From positions 1 through 32,391 of the forward strand of contig CAMOKN010000219.1 in assembly GCA_946617595.1 (NCBI GenBank): a stretch of DNA of 32,391 bases, in the 5' to 3' direction. The position numbers and the translations under genes were made by a program. Shown here piece by piece: positions 15,084 to 23,536 of this stretch (position 1 is the stretch's first letter; every line of letters begins with the position of its first letter). Source of the DNA: an uncultured Clostridia bacterium (GTDB lineage Bacteria; Bacillota; Clostridia; Oscillospirales; Ruminococcaceae). The notes beneath the pieces were generated by a model. That model ran no database searches. It was not told the origin of the DNA and saw only the letters and a list, made by a program, of their open reading frames with translations.

Positions 15084-15466
15084 AAACAGATCATATCGGA
15101 TATGCGGTAAAGGATATAGAAAAAGCAAAAAAGACTATGGAAGTACTTGGCTATACCGTAGGAGATACGGTCGGGGACAGGGACAGAAACATATATTTTT
15201 CTTTCTGTGAAATGGACGGTCAGCGTGTCGAACTGGTAGCACCGATGTCGGAAGGTTCGCCGGTTGACGGCTATCTTGCAAAATCAGGTCCGATGCCTTA
15301 TCATATATGTTACAAAAGCAGTGATCTCGATGGTGATATAGAGCGGCTTAAAGCGAACAGATTCAGGGTATCCGTTCCTCCGGCTCCGGCGATAGCTTTC
15401 GGAAACAAGAGAGTCGTTTTCATGTACTCGCTTTCGGTCGGACTGATCGAGATAGCGGAGGAATAG
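15080..15466 (+). CDS. VOC-family protein similar to methylmalonyl-CoA epimerase
   Basis: A 128-residue protein with two paired beta-alpha-beta-beta-beta modules. The expected metal ligands are present: His5 (DHIGYAVKD), Glu51 (RVELVAP), His75 (PYHICYKS) and Glu124 (LIEIAE). GSPVDGYL and the overall spacing match methylmalonyl-CoA epimerase better than glyoxalase I or dioxygenases. That enzyme inverts the alpha carbon of an acyl thioester, so here it may epimerise an alpha-substituted acyl-ACP; this is inference. I prefer ATG 15080, whose ATGA overlap couples it to the FkbH stop, over ATG 15071, which sits close behind AGAGGTAAG. A GNAT-like gene follows 2 bases after its stop. Confidence 0.8.
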   Translation: MKTDHIGYAVKDIEKAKKTMEVLGYTVGDTVGDRDRNIYFSFCEMDGQRVELVAPMSEGSPVDGYLAKSGPMPYHICYKSSDLDGDIERLKANRFRVSVPPAPAIAFGNKRVVFMYSLSVGLIEIAEE

Positions 15467-15468
15467 TT

Positions 15469-16395
15469 ATGCCGCTGTCAAAGTATCTGAGACTGCCTCT
15501 GTATGAGGTGAGAGGATATCCGAAGGAATGCCCGGAGAAAGTGCAGGAGCTGTTTTCGCGAGCTTTTAAAGGCAGGACGGAATCCCTTGAAATGCTGCGC
15601 TGGCAGATGGAGGATAATCCGTGTCTGAAAGAGCGTGCAACTTCTCTCTGGAAAGGCGATGCACTTGTTGCGTACAACGCGCTTACTCCTCACCCGGCGT
15701 TTCTGCGCGGCAAAGAAGTTTATGCTGCTGTCAGCGGAACGACAATGGCGGACGAGCTTTACCCCGGCTGCTCAGTACAGCTTTTCAGAGAGTGTGCGCA
15801 GCAGAACAGGGATATCGCGGTGATCGTGGGATTTCCGAACCGCAATTCATTTAATATAACTGTAAAATATTCGGGTCATCACTATGTCGGTGATGTCGCG
15901 TTCTGGACTGCCGCAGCACGCAGAGAAGATGTTTCCGGAAGTATCAGGGAGTTTTACAGCTTTTCGCCGGAGTATGAGAGTATCAGCCGCGGATTGTCAG
16001 AGTCGCACGAGCTTATACAGACCCGTCAGAAGGATTTTCTTGACTGGAGGATCTTCAAAAAGCCGGAGACGGATTACAGATGCTTTGAATATAAAAAGAG
16101 CGGTTATATCGTCACTGATATCTACACCGAAAATAACGTAAGACAATTGCAGATAGTGGATATTATAGCCGATTCGGAAGATGTGATGTATGAGCTGCTG
16201 AGATTTGCGCTTGATTTTGCCGCAGAGCAGGCTTGCAGCATGGTAAAGCTGTGGTTCACATCTGAGCGGTACCGCAGGGTTCTCGAAAGCTGCGGATTTG
16301 AATACGGTGAGCACCCTTTCCCGATGACTGTGTGGGATAGTGACCTGGATATCTCCGGGTCATACATTACTATGATAGATTCGGATATTTTTTAA
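15469..16395 (+). CDS. GNAT-superfamily acyltransferase (glycan-modification type)
   Basis: A 308-residue soluble protein resembling the long GNAT-like proteins of polysaccharide loci. It has an N-terminal acyl-transfer-like half (LVAYNALTPHPAFLRG, then GTTMADELYPG with VIVGFPNRNSFN) and a C-terminal second half (VDIIADSEDVMYELLRFAL, SERYRRVLESCGFEYG). I cannot place the acyl-CoA binding loop with certainty. Because it ends the KAS III/ACP/FkbH/VOC set and precedes the initiating sugar transferase, I propose that it moves the finished acyl group from an ACP to an amino sugar. An acetyl-CoA-dependent N-acetyltransferase is the plain alternative. GGAGGA precedes the ATG. Confidence 0.7.
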   Translation: MPLSKYLRLPLYEVRGYPKECPEKVQELFSRAFKGRTESLEMLRWQMEDNPCLKERATSLWKGDALVAYNALTPHPAFLRGKEVYAAVSGTTMADELYPGCSVQLFRECAQQNRDIAVIVGFPNRNSFNITVKYSGHHYVGDVAFWTAAARREDVSGSIREFYSFSPEYESISRGLSESHELIQTRQKDFLDWRIFKKPETDYRCFEYKKSGYIVTDIYTENNVRQLQIVDIIADSEDVMYELLRFALDFAAEQACSMVKLWFTSERYRRVLESCGFEYGEHPFPMTVWDSDLDISGSYITMIDSDIF

Positions 16396-16412
16396 TCAAG
16401 AGGTCAGATAGA

Positions 16413-17120
16413 ATGGAAGAAGATGTACTTCCTAAGGTAAAAAGATCCTTTTATGCTGTTGTTGTCAAGAGAATACTTGATATTGTCATAAGCTCAGCGG
16501 CATTGATAATACTGTCTCCGCTTCTGCTGACCGTTTGTGTGCTGGAGCTTATTTTTCACGGAAGTCCGGTCATATACCGCACCAGACGTCCCGGAAAAGA
16601 CGGCAGGATCTTCAATATGTATAAATTCCGCAGCATGACGAATGAGCGGGGAGCAGACGGACTGCTTCTTCCCGAGGATAAGCGTCTCACAAGGTTCGGA
16701 CATTTTATCCGCAAGTTGTCGATAGACGAGCTGCCGGGTCTGATAAATATAGTAAAGGGAGATATGAGCATAGTCGGACCTCGTCCGCTTCTGATAGAAT
16801 ATCTGCCGTATTATAATGCACGTCACGCCATGAGACACGCTGTACGCCCCGGACTGACGCTTGAAAGGATCGACGGTACGGACAGCGGTACATGGACTTG
16901 GCGTGAACAGTTTGAAAATGATATATGGTATATAGAGCATATAAGTTTTATTACAGATGTCCGTATGCTGTTTGCGATCGTAAAGGCTGTTTTCAGAAGA
17001 AGCGAGAACAGGGCGAGCGACACGAGAACGCCGTTTGACGGTACAAATCTTGATGAGACAAGGGGAAGAAACGAGCTTGGCATCGAGAAGCATTTCGACA
17101 GTCTGGAGAAAAAGGACTGA
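16413..17120 (+). CDS. Initiating sugar-phosphate transferase, PglC type (bacterial sugar transferase)
   Basis: A 235-residue monotopic membrane enzyme that starts glycan assembly by moving a hexose-1-phosphate onto undecaprenyl phosphate. It has one hydrophobic helix at about 20-48 (ILDIVISSAALIILSPLLL), then YKFRSMT, IDELPGLINIVKGDMS and VGPRPLL, all signatures of the family. It lacks the four-helix N-terminal part of WbaP/WcaJ, so it is the short PglC-like form. The C-terminal tail of about 45 charged residues after FRRSEN is longer than usual. The sugar is unknown; L-FucNAc precursors or GlcNAc are candidates given the operon content. Confidence 0.92.
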   Translation: MEEDVLPKVKRSFYAVVVKRILDIVISSAALIILSPLLLTVCVLELIFHGSPVIYRTRRPGKDGRIFNMYKFRSMTNERGADGLLLPEDKRLTRFGHFIRKLSIDELPGLINIVKGDMSIVGPRPLLIEYLPYYNARHAMRHAVRPGLTLERIDGTDSGTWTWREQFENDIWYIEHISFITDVRMLFAIVKAVFRRSENRASDTRTPFDGTNLDETRGRNELGIEKHFDSLEKKD

Positions 17121-17153
17121 AAGGAGCTGCACCGGTGAGGTGCTGTCATAACT

Positions 17154-17843
17154 ATGAATGTATTGGTATTTGCGCCACATCCGGACGATGATGTGCTGGG
17201 CTGCGGCGGAACTCTGAGCAGATATGCTGCCGAAGGACATGATGTATATGTGTGCATAATGACAAGCGGTTTTCCGCCTCTTTATGAGGAGGATTATAAT
17301 AATGCACAGAAGAACGGCTGGCCGCATATACAGTATCCCGATATCATGAAAGCACATAAGATACTGGGAATAAAGGAAACGTTTTTCCTGCAATTTCCGA
17401 CAGTGCAGCTGGAGACGGTTCCGCGGTACGAGGTGAACTCAAAGGTGTGCGGGCTTGTGCGCAGTCTGACTCCGGAAATCGTATATATCCCGCATTTCGG
17501 CGATCTGCACAAGGATCACCTTATCACATCAGAGGCTGTAATGGTCGCGGTAAGACCCGGAGGTGAGAATACCGTAAGATATGTTTATTCCTACGAGACA
17601 CTTTCAGAGACAGAGTGGAACGTTTCGCATGTATCAAACAGTTTTATTCCAAATACCTTTGTGGATATCAGCGGAACGCTTGATAAAAAGCTTGAAGCAA
17701 TGGGCTGCTTTTCAACACAGCTGTGCGAATTTCCGAGCCCCAGATCATTAAAGGCGGTTGAGGCTCTTGCGGTGCTGCGGGGATCAACAATGGGAGCGCA
17801 GGCGGCGGAAGCGTTTTCTTTGGTGAGAGAGTACAGGAGATAA
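17154..17843 (+). CDS. PIG-L family (LmbE-like) N-deacetylase
   Basis: A 229-residue zinc hydrolase. APHPDDDVLGCGGTL near the N-terminus is the metal site (usual form PHPDDE; the last acid is Asp here) and HFGDLHKDH supplies the third ligand. The family removes acetyl from GlcNAc-containing substrates such as GlcNAc-PI, mycothiol and bacillithiol precursors, and lipid-linked sugars. In this operon it follows the initiating transferase by 33 bases, so a lipid-linked or nucleotide-linked GlcNAc-type sugar is a likely substrate. A freed amine could then be re-acylated by the upstream GNAT-like protein; this is inference. There is no signal peptide, so it acts in the cytoplasm. Confidence 0.85.
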   Translation: MNVLVFAPHPDDDVLGCGGTLSRYAAEGHDVYVCIMTSGFPPLYEEDYNNAQKNGWPHIQYPDIMKAHKILGIKETFFLQFPTVQLETVPRYEVNSKVCGLVRSLTPEIVYIPHFGDLHKDHLITSEAVMVAVRPGGENTVRYVYSYETLSETEWNVSHVSNSFIPNTFVDISGTLDKKLEAMGCFSTQLCEFPSPRSLKAVEALAVLRGSTMGAQAAEAFSLVREYRR

Positions 17844-17873
17844 AAATTTATTTTTTTGATATGGTGCGGTGAA

Positions 17874-18968
17874 ATGAGGATCATAACATTCGGGATCTTT
17901 TCCGATAAGCTGTCAGGACAGGATACATTCCTTCTGAATATGAATGAACACATGAGATCGGTGAAGATGGATTTCGTGGTAGTGGGTTCCGACTGCATAC
18001 ATAAGGATATCATAAGTTCTCAGGGGAGTGAACTGTACTATGTTTCGGATTACTGGAAGGATCCTGTGAAATATATCTCGGATTGCAGAAAGGTTTTGAA
18101 GCAGAACAGGAAAACACACCCGATAGCTTATTTCAACTTGTTTTCAATGGTGCATATAATTCCGGTCATCATTGCAAAGATGCTGAAATATAAAGTTGTT
18201 CTGCATTCGCACAACAGTGATATCCCGGATAAAAAAGCACTGCACAGACTGAACCGCTTTTTGTTCAGCAGCAAAAAAGGCTTCACCCGTTTCGCCTGTT
18301 CTGAAAAAGCGGCACTGTTCATGTTTGGTAAGAAGCGGGTAAAAGATACTATCATTATAAAAAACGCGATCGACACCGGGCACTTTATGTTCTCGGAAGA
18401 AGCGAGATCTCAGCTCCGCGCAGAACTCGAAATCGGAAACAGAAATGTTTATGGTTTTGTCGGAAGACTTGATAGTCAGAAAAATCCTCTCTTCCTGATA
18501 GAGATATTTAAGAGGATCTCCGAGCGTGATAAGGATCCGGTATTTCTTATAGTCGGTGAAGGAAAACTGAAAGATGAAGTAATTGAACTGATCGGAAAAT
18601 ATTCTTTGCGTGACAGGGTCATACTGCTCGGAAACCGCAGAGATGTAAACAGGATATACAGCTGTATGGATCTTTTCCTGCTTCCGTCAAAATATGAAGG
18701 CTTCAGTATCGTGCTGGTGGAAGCGCAGGCATCAGGACTGACGTGCATAATATCCGAGGGCGTGATGCCGGAAGAAATAAGGCTGACAGAAGGCGGTGTC
18801 AGGTTTGTATCTCTTGAAAGCAGTGCTGATGTATGGGCTGATGAAGCGGTAAGGTGCATCGGAGAAAGCCTCAGCAGAAAAGATCGCAATGATGAGGTCA
18901 GACGATCGGATTATAACATAGAAAAAGAGGCAGGTCGTCTCGAAAATTTATTCCTACATTTAAGGTAA
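17874..18968 (+). CDS. Glycosyltransferase, GT4 family
   Basis: A 364-residue GT-B fold enzyme. The N-terminal acceptor half includes FSMVHIIPVIIAKMLKYKVV and HSHNSD. The C-terminal donor half has YGFVGRLDSQKNPLFLIE, then LPSKYEGFSIVLVEAQASG with the EX7E-type motif of retaining GT4 enzymes. The tracked start is a TTG; ATG 17874 is preferred although its GGTG ribosome site is weak. It lies 30 bases after the deacetylase and 7 bases before the next transferase. It should add one sugar to the lipid-linked unit at the inner membrane face; donor and linkage cannot be read. Confidence 0.88.
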   Translation: MRIITFGIFSDKLSGQDTFLLNMNEHMRSVKMDFVVVGSDCIHKDIISSQGSELYYVSDYWKDPVKYISDCRKVLKQNRKTHPIAYFNLFSMVHIIPVIIAKMLKYKVVLHSHNSDIPDKKALHRLNRFLFSSKKGFTRFACSEKAALFMFGKKRVKDTIIIKNAIDTGHFMFSEEARSQLRAELEIGNRNVYGFVGRLDSQKNPLFLIEIFKRISERDKDPVFLIVGEGKLKDEVIELIGKYSLRDRVILLGNRRDVNRIYSCMDLFLLPSKYEGFSIVLVEAQASGLTCIISEGVMPEEIRLTEGGVRFVSLESSADVWADEAVRCIGESLSRKDRNDEVRRSDYNIEKEAGRLENLFLHLR

Positions 18969-18975
18969 AGAAAAC

Positions 18976-20139
18976 ATGGAGATTTTAGCGGTTACAGGAT
19001 ATAATAAAGCGCTGACAGATGTTCCTAACACAGAATGTATATATAGTATTTTGAACGAACTGTCCGGGATAGATGATGTTAATGTAACGGTCGCCGGAGA
19101 TGTTATGACCTCGGAGGAATCAGAAAAAAACTGGAAAACTCACCCGATCATCGCATTACGCCGCATAGCAGGGTGGCCTGTAAGAGATCCCGGGGCTGCC
19201 GACCGATGCTATAAAGATGTTCTGGAAAAAATGAGGGAAAAAAAGTACGATGCGATGATCGCATTCCTCAATCCTTATGAAGCGGTCAGGACTGCTGTAA
19301 AAATAAAAAGAAAATATCCCGGAATGCTTTTCATTATCTATGAGATAGATCCGATAACAAACGATATAGATATGAATATCGGGCTCGGAAAAAAACTTCG
19401 TTCGCTTGCAGAACGTTCCGAAAAGAAGGCGTTTGAAAGTGCCGACCTGATAATACACATGAACAGCAACAGGAATAAATTTGATCGCGCTGAATACAGT
19501 GAATTTTCACAGAAGAATGTTTATGTCGATCTTCCGATAATAAATGAGATAAAAAAATATGAGGGAGCCGGATCAAGCGGCGGTGATGAAATAAAGGTAG
19601 TTTTTTCCGGAAGGCTGAGCAGCGTGTATCGTTCTCCGGAATATATCCTGAGAGTGTTTGAGAAGGCTGAAAAAAATACAGATCTTAAATTGTATTTCTA
19701 TTCACGCGGTGACTGTCAGAAGAGAATATCCGAATATGCGCATGAGCATGATTTTCTGTCTGTTAATGATTATGTAGATGCATCAGAACTTGACAGGATA
19801 CTCAGGGAAGCGGATTTTCTTCTTGACATCGGAAATAAGATGTCCGATATGCTCCCGTCAAAACTATTCAATTATATAAGCTACAGAAAGCCGATAATAC
19901 ACGTCTCATCGAAAGAGAACGATGCCTGCGTACCGTATCTTGAAAGATACGGAATATACACTGTCATTGATGAAGGTGATACTGTGGAGCATTCGGCTGA
20001 TAAACTCACTGAGTTTGTTTCAAAGAATAAAGGAAGACTTGCTGATGAAGCGCTGACAGAAAAAGAATTTTACACGAACACTCCTGCGTACAGTGCAAAA
20101 GTAATTGCCGAGCAGATAAAAATGAGATGTCAGAAATGA
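18976..20139 (+). CDS. Probable glycosyltransferase (GT-B fold)
   Basis: A 387-residue protein with a recognisable GT-B donor domain: KVVFSGRLSSVYRSPEYILR, then LRILREAD-like ELDRILREADFLLDIGN and MLPSKLFNYISYRKPII. The last motif is common in GT4-like enzymes. The N-terminal half (MEILAVTGYNKA) is divergent and I cannot assign a subfamily. It overlaps the next gene by the ATGA junction at 20136-20139, so the two are translationally coupled. Its role would be the second or third sugar addition of the unit. Confidence 0.8.
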   Translation: MEILAVTGYNKALTDVPNTECIYSILNELSGIDDVNVTVAGDVMTSEESEKNWKTHPIIALRRIAGWPVRDPGAADRCYKDVLEKMREKKYDAMIAFLNPYEAVRTAVKIKRKYPGMLFIIYEIDPITNDIDMNIGLGKKLRSLAERSEKKAFESADLIIHMNSNRNKFDRAEYSEFSQKNVYVDLPIINEIKKYEGAGSSGGDEIKVVFSGRLSSVYRSPEYILRVFEKAEKNTDLKLYFYSRGDCQKRISEYAHEHDFLSVNDYVDASELDRILREADFLLDIGNKMSDMLPSKLFNYISYRKPIIHVSSKENDACVPYLERYGIYTVIDEGDTVEHSADKLTEFVSKNKGRLADEALTEKEFYTNTPAYSAKVIAEQIKMRCQK

Positions 20140-21335
20140 AAAAGATCCTTTCTATAAATGTTGCAAATTACGGAAGCACCGGAAACATAATGCGCGGTAT
20201 CTCAGAGCTTGCCGAAAAGAACGGATATGAGTGCTGGCAGGCGTATGCACCGGACAAAATAAATGCCCCCGGACTTGAACGGGATATTGTTGTTGCATCT
20301 TATAATATCCGGCGTATAAATGAGCGTTATGCACGATATACGGGAATGAGAGGGTATCAGGCTTATTTCTCCACAAAACTTTTCCTGAAAAAAATTGACA
20401 GGATAGCTCCGGATATCATTCATCTGCATAATCTGCATAATAACTACATTCACGTCGGATTGTTGTTTAATTATATAAAAAAGAATGATATCAGGGTAGT
20501 ATGGACTCTTCACGACTGCTGGGCATTTACCGGCAGATGCCCTCATTTTGAGATCACCGGCTGTGAAAAATGGATAAGCGGCTGTTATGAATGTCAATAT
20601 CCGGCAAACGAATACCCTTCCGCAAAGAAAGACAGGACAGCCGAACTCTGGAGACGAAAAAAAGAGTCGTTTTCCGGAGTAAAAAATATGACACTTGTAA
20701 CACCTTCGGAATGGCTTTCCCGACTTGTAAAACAGTCTTTTCTGAAAGAGTATGAGACTAAGGTGATCAATAACGGCATAGACCTCGGTGTTTTCAGACC
20801 GACAGAAAGCGATTTCAGAAAAAAACACTCTCTTGGGGACAAATTTGTGGTGTTGGGTGTTTCTTTCGGTTGGAATAAGAGAAAGGGAATTGATGTATTT
20901 GCAGAACTTGCTTCACGTCTGGACGAACGGTTTGCGATAGTTCTTGTCGGTACCGATGACCTTACAGATAAGATGCTTCCCGGAAACATCATAACAATAC
21001 ACAGAACTGACAGCCAGCGCGAGCTTGCTGAGATCTATTCTTCTGCCGATGTTTTTGTTGATCCGACACGGGAGGACAATTTTCCGACGGTTGTCATGGA
21101 AGCATTAGCCTGCGGTACTCCCGCAGTTGTGTTCAATACAGGCGGCTGTCCTGAGATAATCAGTGAAAATTGCGGATATGTTGTGGAAAAGGACGATATC
21201 TGCGATCTTGTGGATAAAACAGTGAAAGTATGTGTGGATAAACCGTTTGACAAAGAAGACTGTGTCACAAGAGCAGAGTCTTTTGACCGTCAGAATAAAT
21301 TCAAGGAGTATGTTGATCTGTATAACTCAATATAG
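20136..21335 (+). CDS. Glycosyltransferase, GT4 family, with cysteine-rich insert
   Basis: A 399-residue GT-B enzyme. VANYGSTGNIMRGISE opens the acceptor domain, followed by DIIHLHNLHNNYIH and TLHDCWAFTGRCPHF with nearby Cys residues (CEKWISGCYEC). This cysteine pattern is common in a GT4 subgroup of capsule loci. The donor domain carries LGVSFGWNKRKGIDVF and DNFPTVVMEALACGTPAVVF. The start at ATG 20136 overlaps the previous stop (ATGA); the tracked ATG 20127 is three codons earlier. The flippase gene follows 9 bases after its stop. Confidence 0.9.
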   Translation: MKKILSINVANYGSTGNIMRGISELAEKNGYECWQAYAPDKINAPGLERDIVVASYNIRRINERYARYTGMRGYQAYFSTKLFLKKIDRIAPDIIHLHNLHNNYIHVGLLFNYIKKNDIRVVWTLHDCWAFTGRCPHFEITGCEKWISGCYECQYPANEYPSAKKDRTAELWRRKKESFSGVKNMTLVTPSEWLSRLVKQSFLKEYETKVINNGIDLGVFRPTESDFRKKHSLGDKFVVLGVSFGWNKRKGIDVFAELASRLDERFAIVLVGTDDLTDKMLPGNIITIHRTDSQRELAEIYSSADVFVDPTREDNFPTVVMEALACGTPAVVFNTGGCPEIISENCGYVVEKDDICDLVDKTVKVCVDKPFDKEDCVTRAESFDRQNKFKEYVDLYNSI

Positions 21336-21344
21336 GTAGAGTAA

Positions 21345-22631
21345 ATGAACAAGGTTGTAAAAAACGCCTCATGGATAATTATATGCCGTGTCATTCAGGC
21401 TGTGCTTGCACTTATAATTTCCATGATGACTGCGAGATATCTGGGACCTTCAAATTATGGACTGCTGAATTATGCAATGTCTGTAGTGTCATTTGTGATC
21501 CCGGTCATGAAGCTTGGGATAACAAACATACTTGTGCGTGAATTTGTTGACGAGCCCGAAAAAGAGGGAGAGATCTTAGGTACATCAACAATTCTCAGCC
21601 TGTTGTCTTCGTTCATTTGTGTTGCCGGTGTCAATATTTTTGTGGGGATCGCAAATGCGGGTGAAACTGATACGAGAGTGGTATGCGCACTGTACAGCTC
21701 AATACTGGTGATGAATGTTTTTGAAGTGTTCAACTACTGGTTTCAGGCAAGACTTCTGGCAAAGTACAGCTCGGTGATCGCACTTATCGCGTATGGGATC
21801 GTGTCGGCATACAAGATATGGCTTCTGATAACAGAAAAGAATATTTACTGGTTTTCGGTTGCAAATACTCTTGACTACCTGATGATCGCGGTGGGGCTGA
21901 TAGTAGTCTATACCGTAAAAGGAGGGCAGAAGCTGCGGTTCAGCAAACAGCGTGCAAAGCGTCTGTTGTCGGTCAGCGGTTTCTATATAATTTCTGATCT
22001 TATGATAGTCATTTTTGCGCAGACGGACAGAGTAATGCTTAAAGCTATGATAGACAATACCGCAACGGGATATTATTCCGCCGCGATAAACTGCGCGGGA
22101 ATGACGCAGTTTGTCTTTGCTGCAATAATTGATTCGATGCGCCCGATGATCTTTGAGGGAAAGAAAAGATCAGATGATTCATACAAGCGTGATCTGACCC
22201 TGCTTTTTTCGATCATTATTTACCTGTCCTTAACGCAGAGTATAGCGATGACACTTCTGGCACCGCTGATAATAAATATACTTTACGGAGCAGATTATGC
22301 TGCGGCTGTACCGGCACTTCAGATAGTAGTCTGGTACACTACATTTTCATATCTTGGTTCGGCGCGGAATATATGGATACTGTCAGAAGGAAAACAGAAA
22401 TATCTCTGGCGGATCAATCTTTTCGGTGCTGTCGCGAATGTGCTGCTGAATGCAGTTCTGATACCTTTTCTCGGAGTGAACGGAGCCGCGCTCGCTTCGC
22501 TGATAACACAATTTATGACAAATGTAGTTACCGGATTCATTTTTGCGCCGATACGCGGAGTCAACGCGCTGATGCTGAGAGGAACAGACCCTCGTGTCCT
22601 GATAAATGCACTGAAAAAATTAAAGAGATGA
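21345..22631 (+). CDS. Wzx-type polysaccharide flippase (MOP/RfbX family)
   Basis: A 428-residue integral membrane protein with about 12 predicted helices. The N-terminal pattern WIIICRVIQAVLALIISMMTARYLGPSNYGLLNYA is that of Wzx/RfbX flippases, as is the later central AQTDRVMLKAMIDNTATGYY. It would move the lipid-linked repeat unit across the membrane. Its presence implies a Wzx/Wzy-type or oligosaccharide-transfer route, yet no Wzy polymerase is seen in the window. The stop at 22631 overlaps a possible ATG (22628) of the LicD gene. Confidence 0.92.
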   Translation: MNKVVKNASWIIICRVIQAVLALIISMMTARYLGPSNYGLLNYAMSVVSFVIPVMKLGITNILVREFVDEPEKEGEILGTSTILSLLSSFICVAGVNIFVGIANAGETDTRVVCALYSSILVMNVFEVFNYWFQARLLAKYSSVIALIAYGIVSAYKIWLLITEKNIYWFSVANTLDYLMIAVGLIVVYTVKGGQKLRFSKQRAKRLLSVSGFYIISDLMIVIFAQTDRVMLKAMIDNTATGYYSAAINCAGMTQFVFAAIIDSMRPMIFEGKKRSDDSYKRDLTLLFSIIIYLSLTQSIAMTLLAPLIINILYGADYAAAVPALQIVVWYTTFSYLGSARNIWILSEGKQKYLWRINLFGAVANVLLNAVLIPFLGVNGAALASLITQFMTNVVTGFIFAPIRGVNALMLRGTDPRVLINALKKLKR

Positions 22632-22648
22632 ATTTCTTGGAGAATCAA

Positions 22649-23470
22649 ATGGAAACTGAAAAGTACGAGCGGCTGTCTGTCGAAGAACTGAAAAAGATCC
22701 AGCTTGGAATTCTTGAATATGTGGCAGATTATTGCGAAAAAAACAATATCAGATATTGGCTGGATTTTGGTACGCTAATTGGCGCAATACGGCACAAAGG
22801 GTATATCCCGTGGGACGATGATATCGATCTGGGAATGTTAAGAGAAGACTATGATAAATTTATTTCTGAATTCAATATAAATAATGATTCAAAATATGAA
22901 GTTCATTGCATTGAAAATGATCCGGGGTATTTTGTGCCTTATGCTAAAGTATATGATACAACAACAATACTGTTTGAGCCTGATGAAAAAGGACACAAGC
23001 TATGTGTAAACATTGATATTTTTCCTCATGACAATGCACCGGATGATGACGAGGAAGTAAAAAGGATGTATGACATACGTGATCGGCTCAGAGAAAAATA
23101 TCTGATAATTGATTACAAAGATAAGTTTACAGGAAATATGATAAAGAGATCGGCTAAACATCTCAGAAGATTTTTGTATAGCATAATTTATAAAAACAGT
23201 ATTAATATAATTGCGGATAATTCTAAAAGATATAAAGACACTATGACAAAAAGAGTCGGAAATTTTACAGGCTATTCAAGAATTGCTTGTAACAGGCAGA
23301 TATTTGACAGCTTTACAGATGTAGAATTTGAAATGAAAAAATACAAAGCGCCGATCGGTTATGATGAATGGCTTAGGTCAATATATGGAGATTATATGGA
23401 ATTGCCTCCGCCTGAAAAGCAAATTACTCATCACCGCAATATATCTTTTAAAAGGAAACAGGAAAAGTAA
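22649..23470 (+). CDS. LicD-family phosphotransferase
   Basis: A 273-residue protein with the LicD core: YWLDFGTLIGAIRHKGYIPW, then DDDIDLGM, and the C-terminal YGDYMELPPPEKQ typical of the family. LicD proteins transfer a phospho-substituent (phosphocholine, or phosphoglycerol or phosphoribitol in relatives) from a CDP donor to a sugar. The adjacent TagD-like gene suggests CDP-glycerol. The ORF track starts far upstream in a frame inside the flippase gene; GGAGAA supports ATG 22649, with ATG 22628 (ATGA overlap) the alternative. Base composition is clearly more AT-rich than the flanking genes, suggesting separate acquisition. Confidence 0.88.
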   Translation: METEKYERLSVEELKKIQLGILEYVADYCEKNNIRYWLDFGTLIGAIRHKGYIPWDDDIDLGMLREDYDKFISEFNINNDSKYEVHCIENDPGYFVPYAKVYDTTTILFEPDEKGHKLCVNIDIFPHDNAPDDDEEVKRMYDIRDRLREKYLIIDYKDKFTGNMIKRSAKHLRRFLYSIIYKNSINIIADNSKRYKDTMTKRVGNFTGYSRIACNRQIFDSFTDVEFEMKKYKAPIGYDEWLRSIYGDYMELPPPEKQITHHRNISFKRKQEK

Positions 23471-23536
23471 TAAATGATATATACATCATGCTGTTTGTAC
23501 GGTACAGTTATGGATAAGAATGAAAGGAACTGATCT

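Noticed and set aside
16494-17393. 299-residue minus-strand open frame
   Set aside because: It is a shadow of the sugar transferase and PIG-L genes, with no ribosome binding site or family pattern.
22373-22648. N-terminal extension of the tracked LicD frame
   Set aside because: It overlaps the flippase in another frame and reads as low-complexity Arg/Ser sequence; the LicD core starts after ATG 22649 with a good ribosome site.
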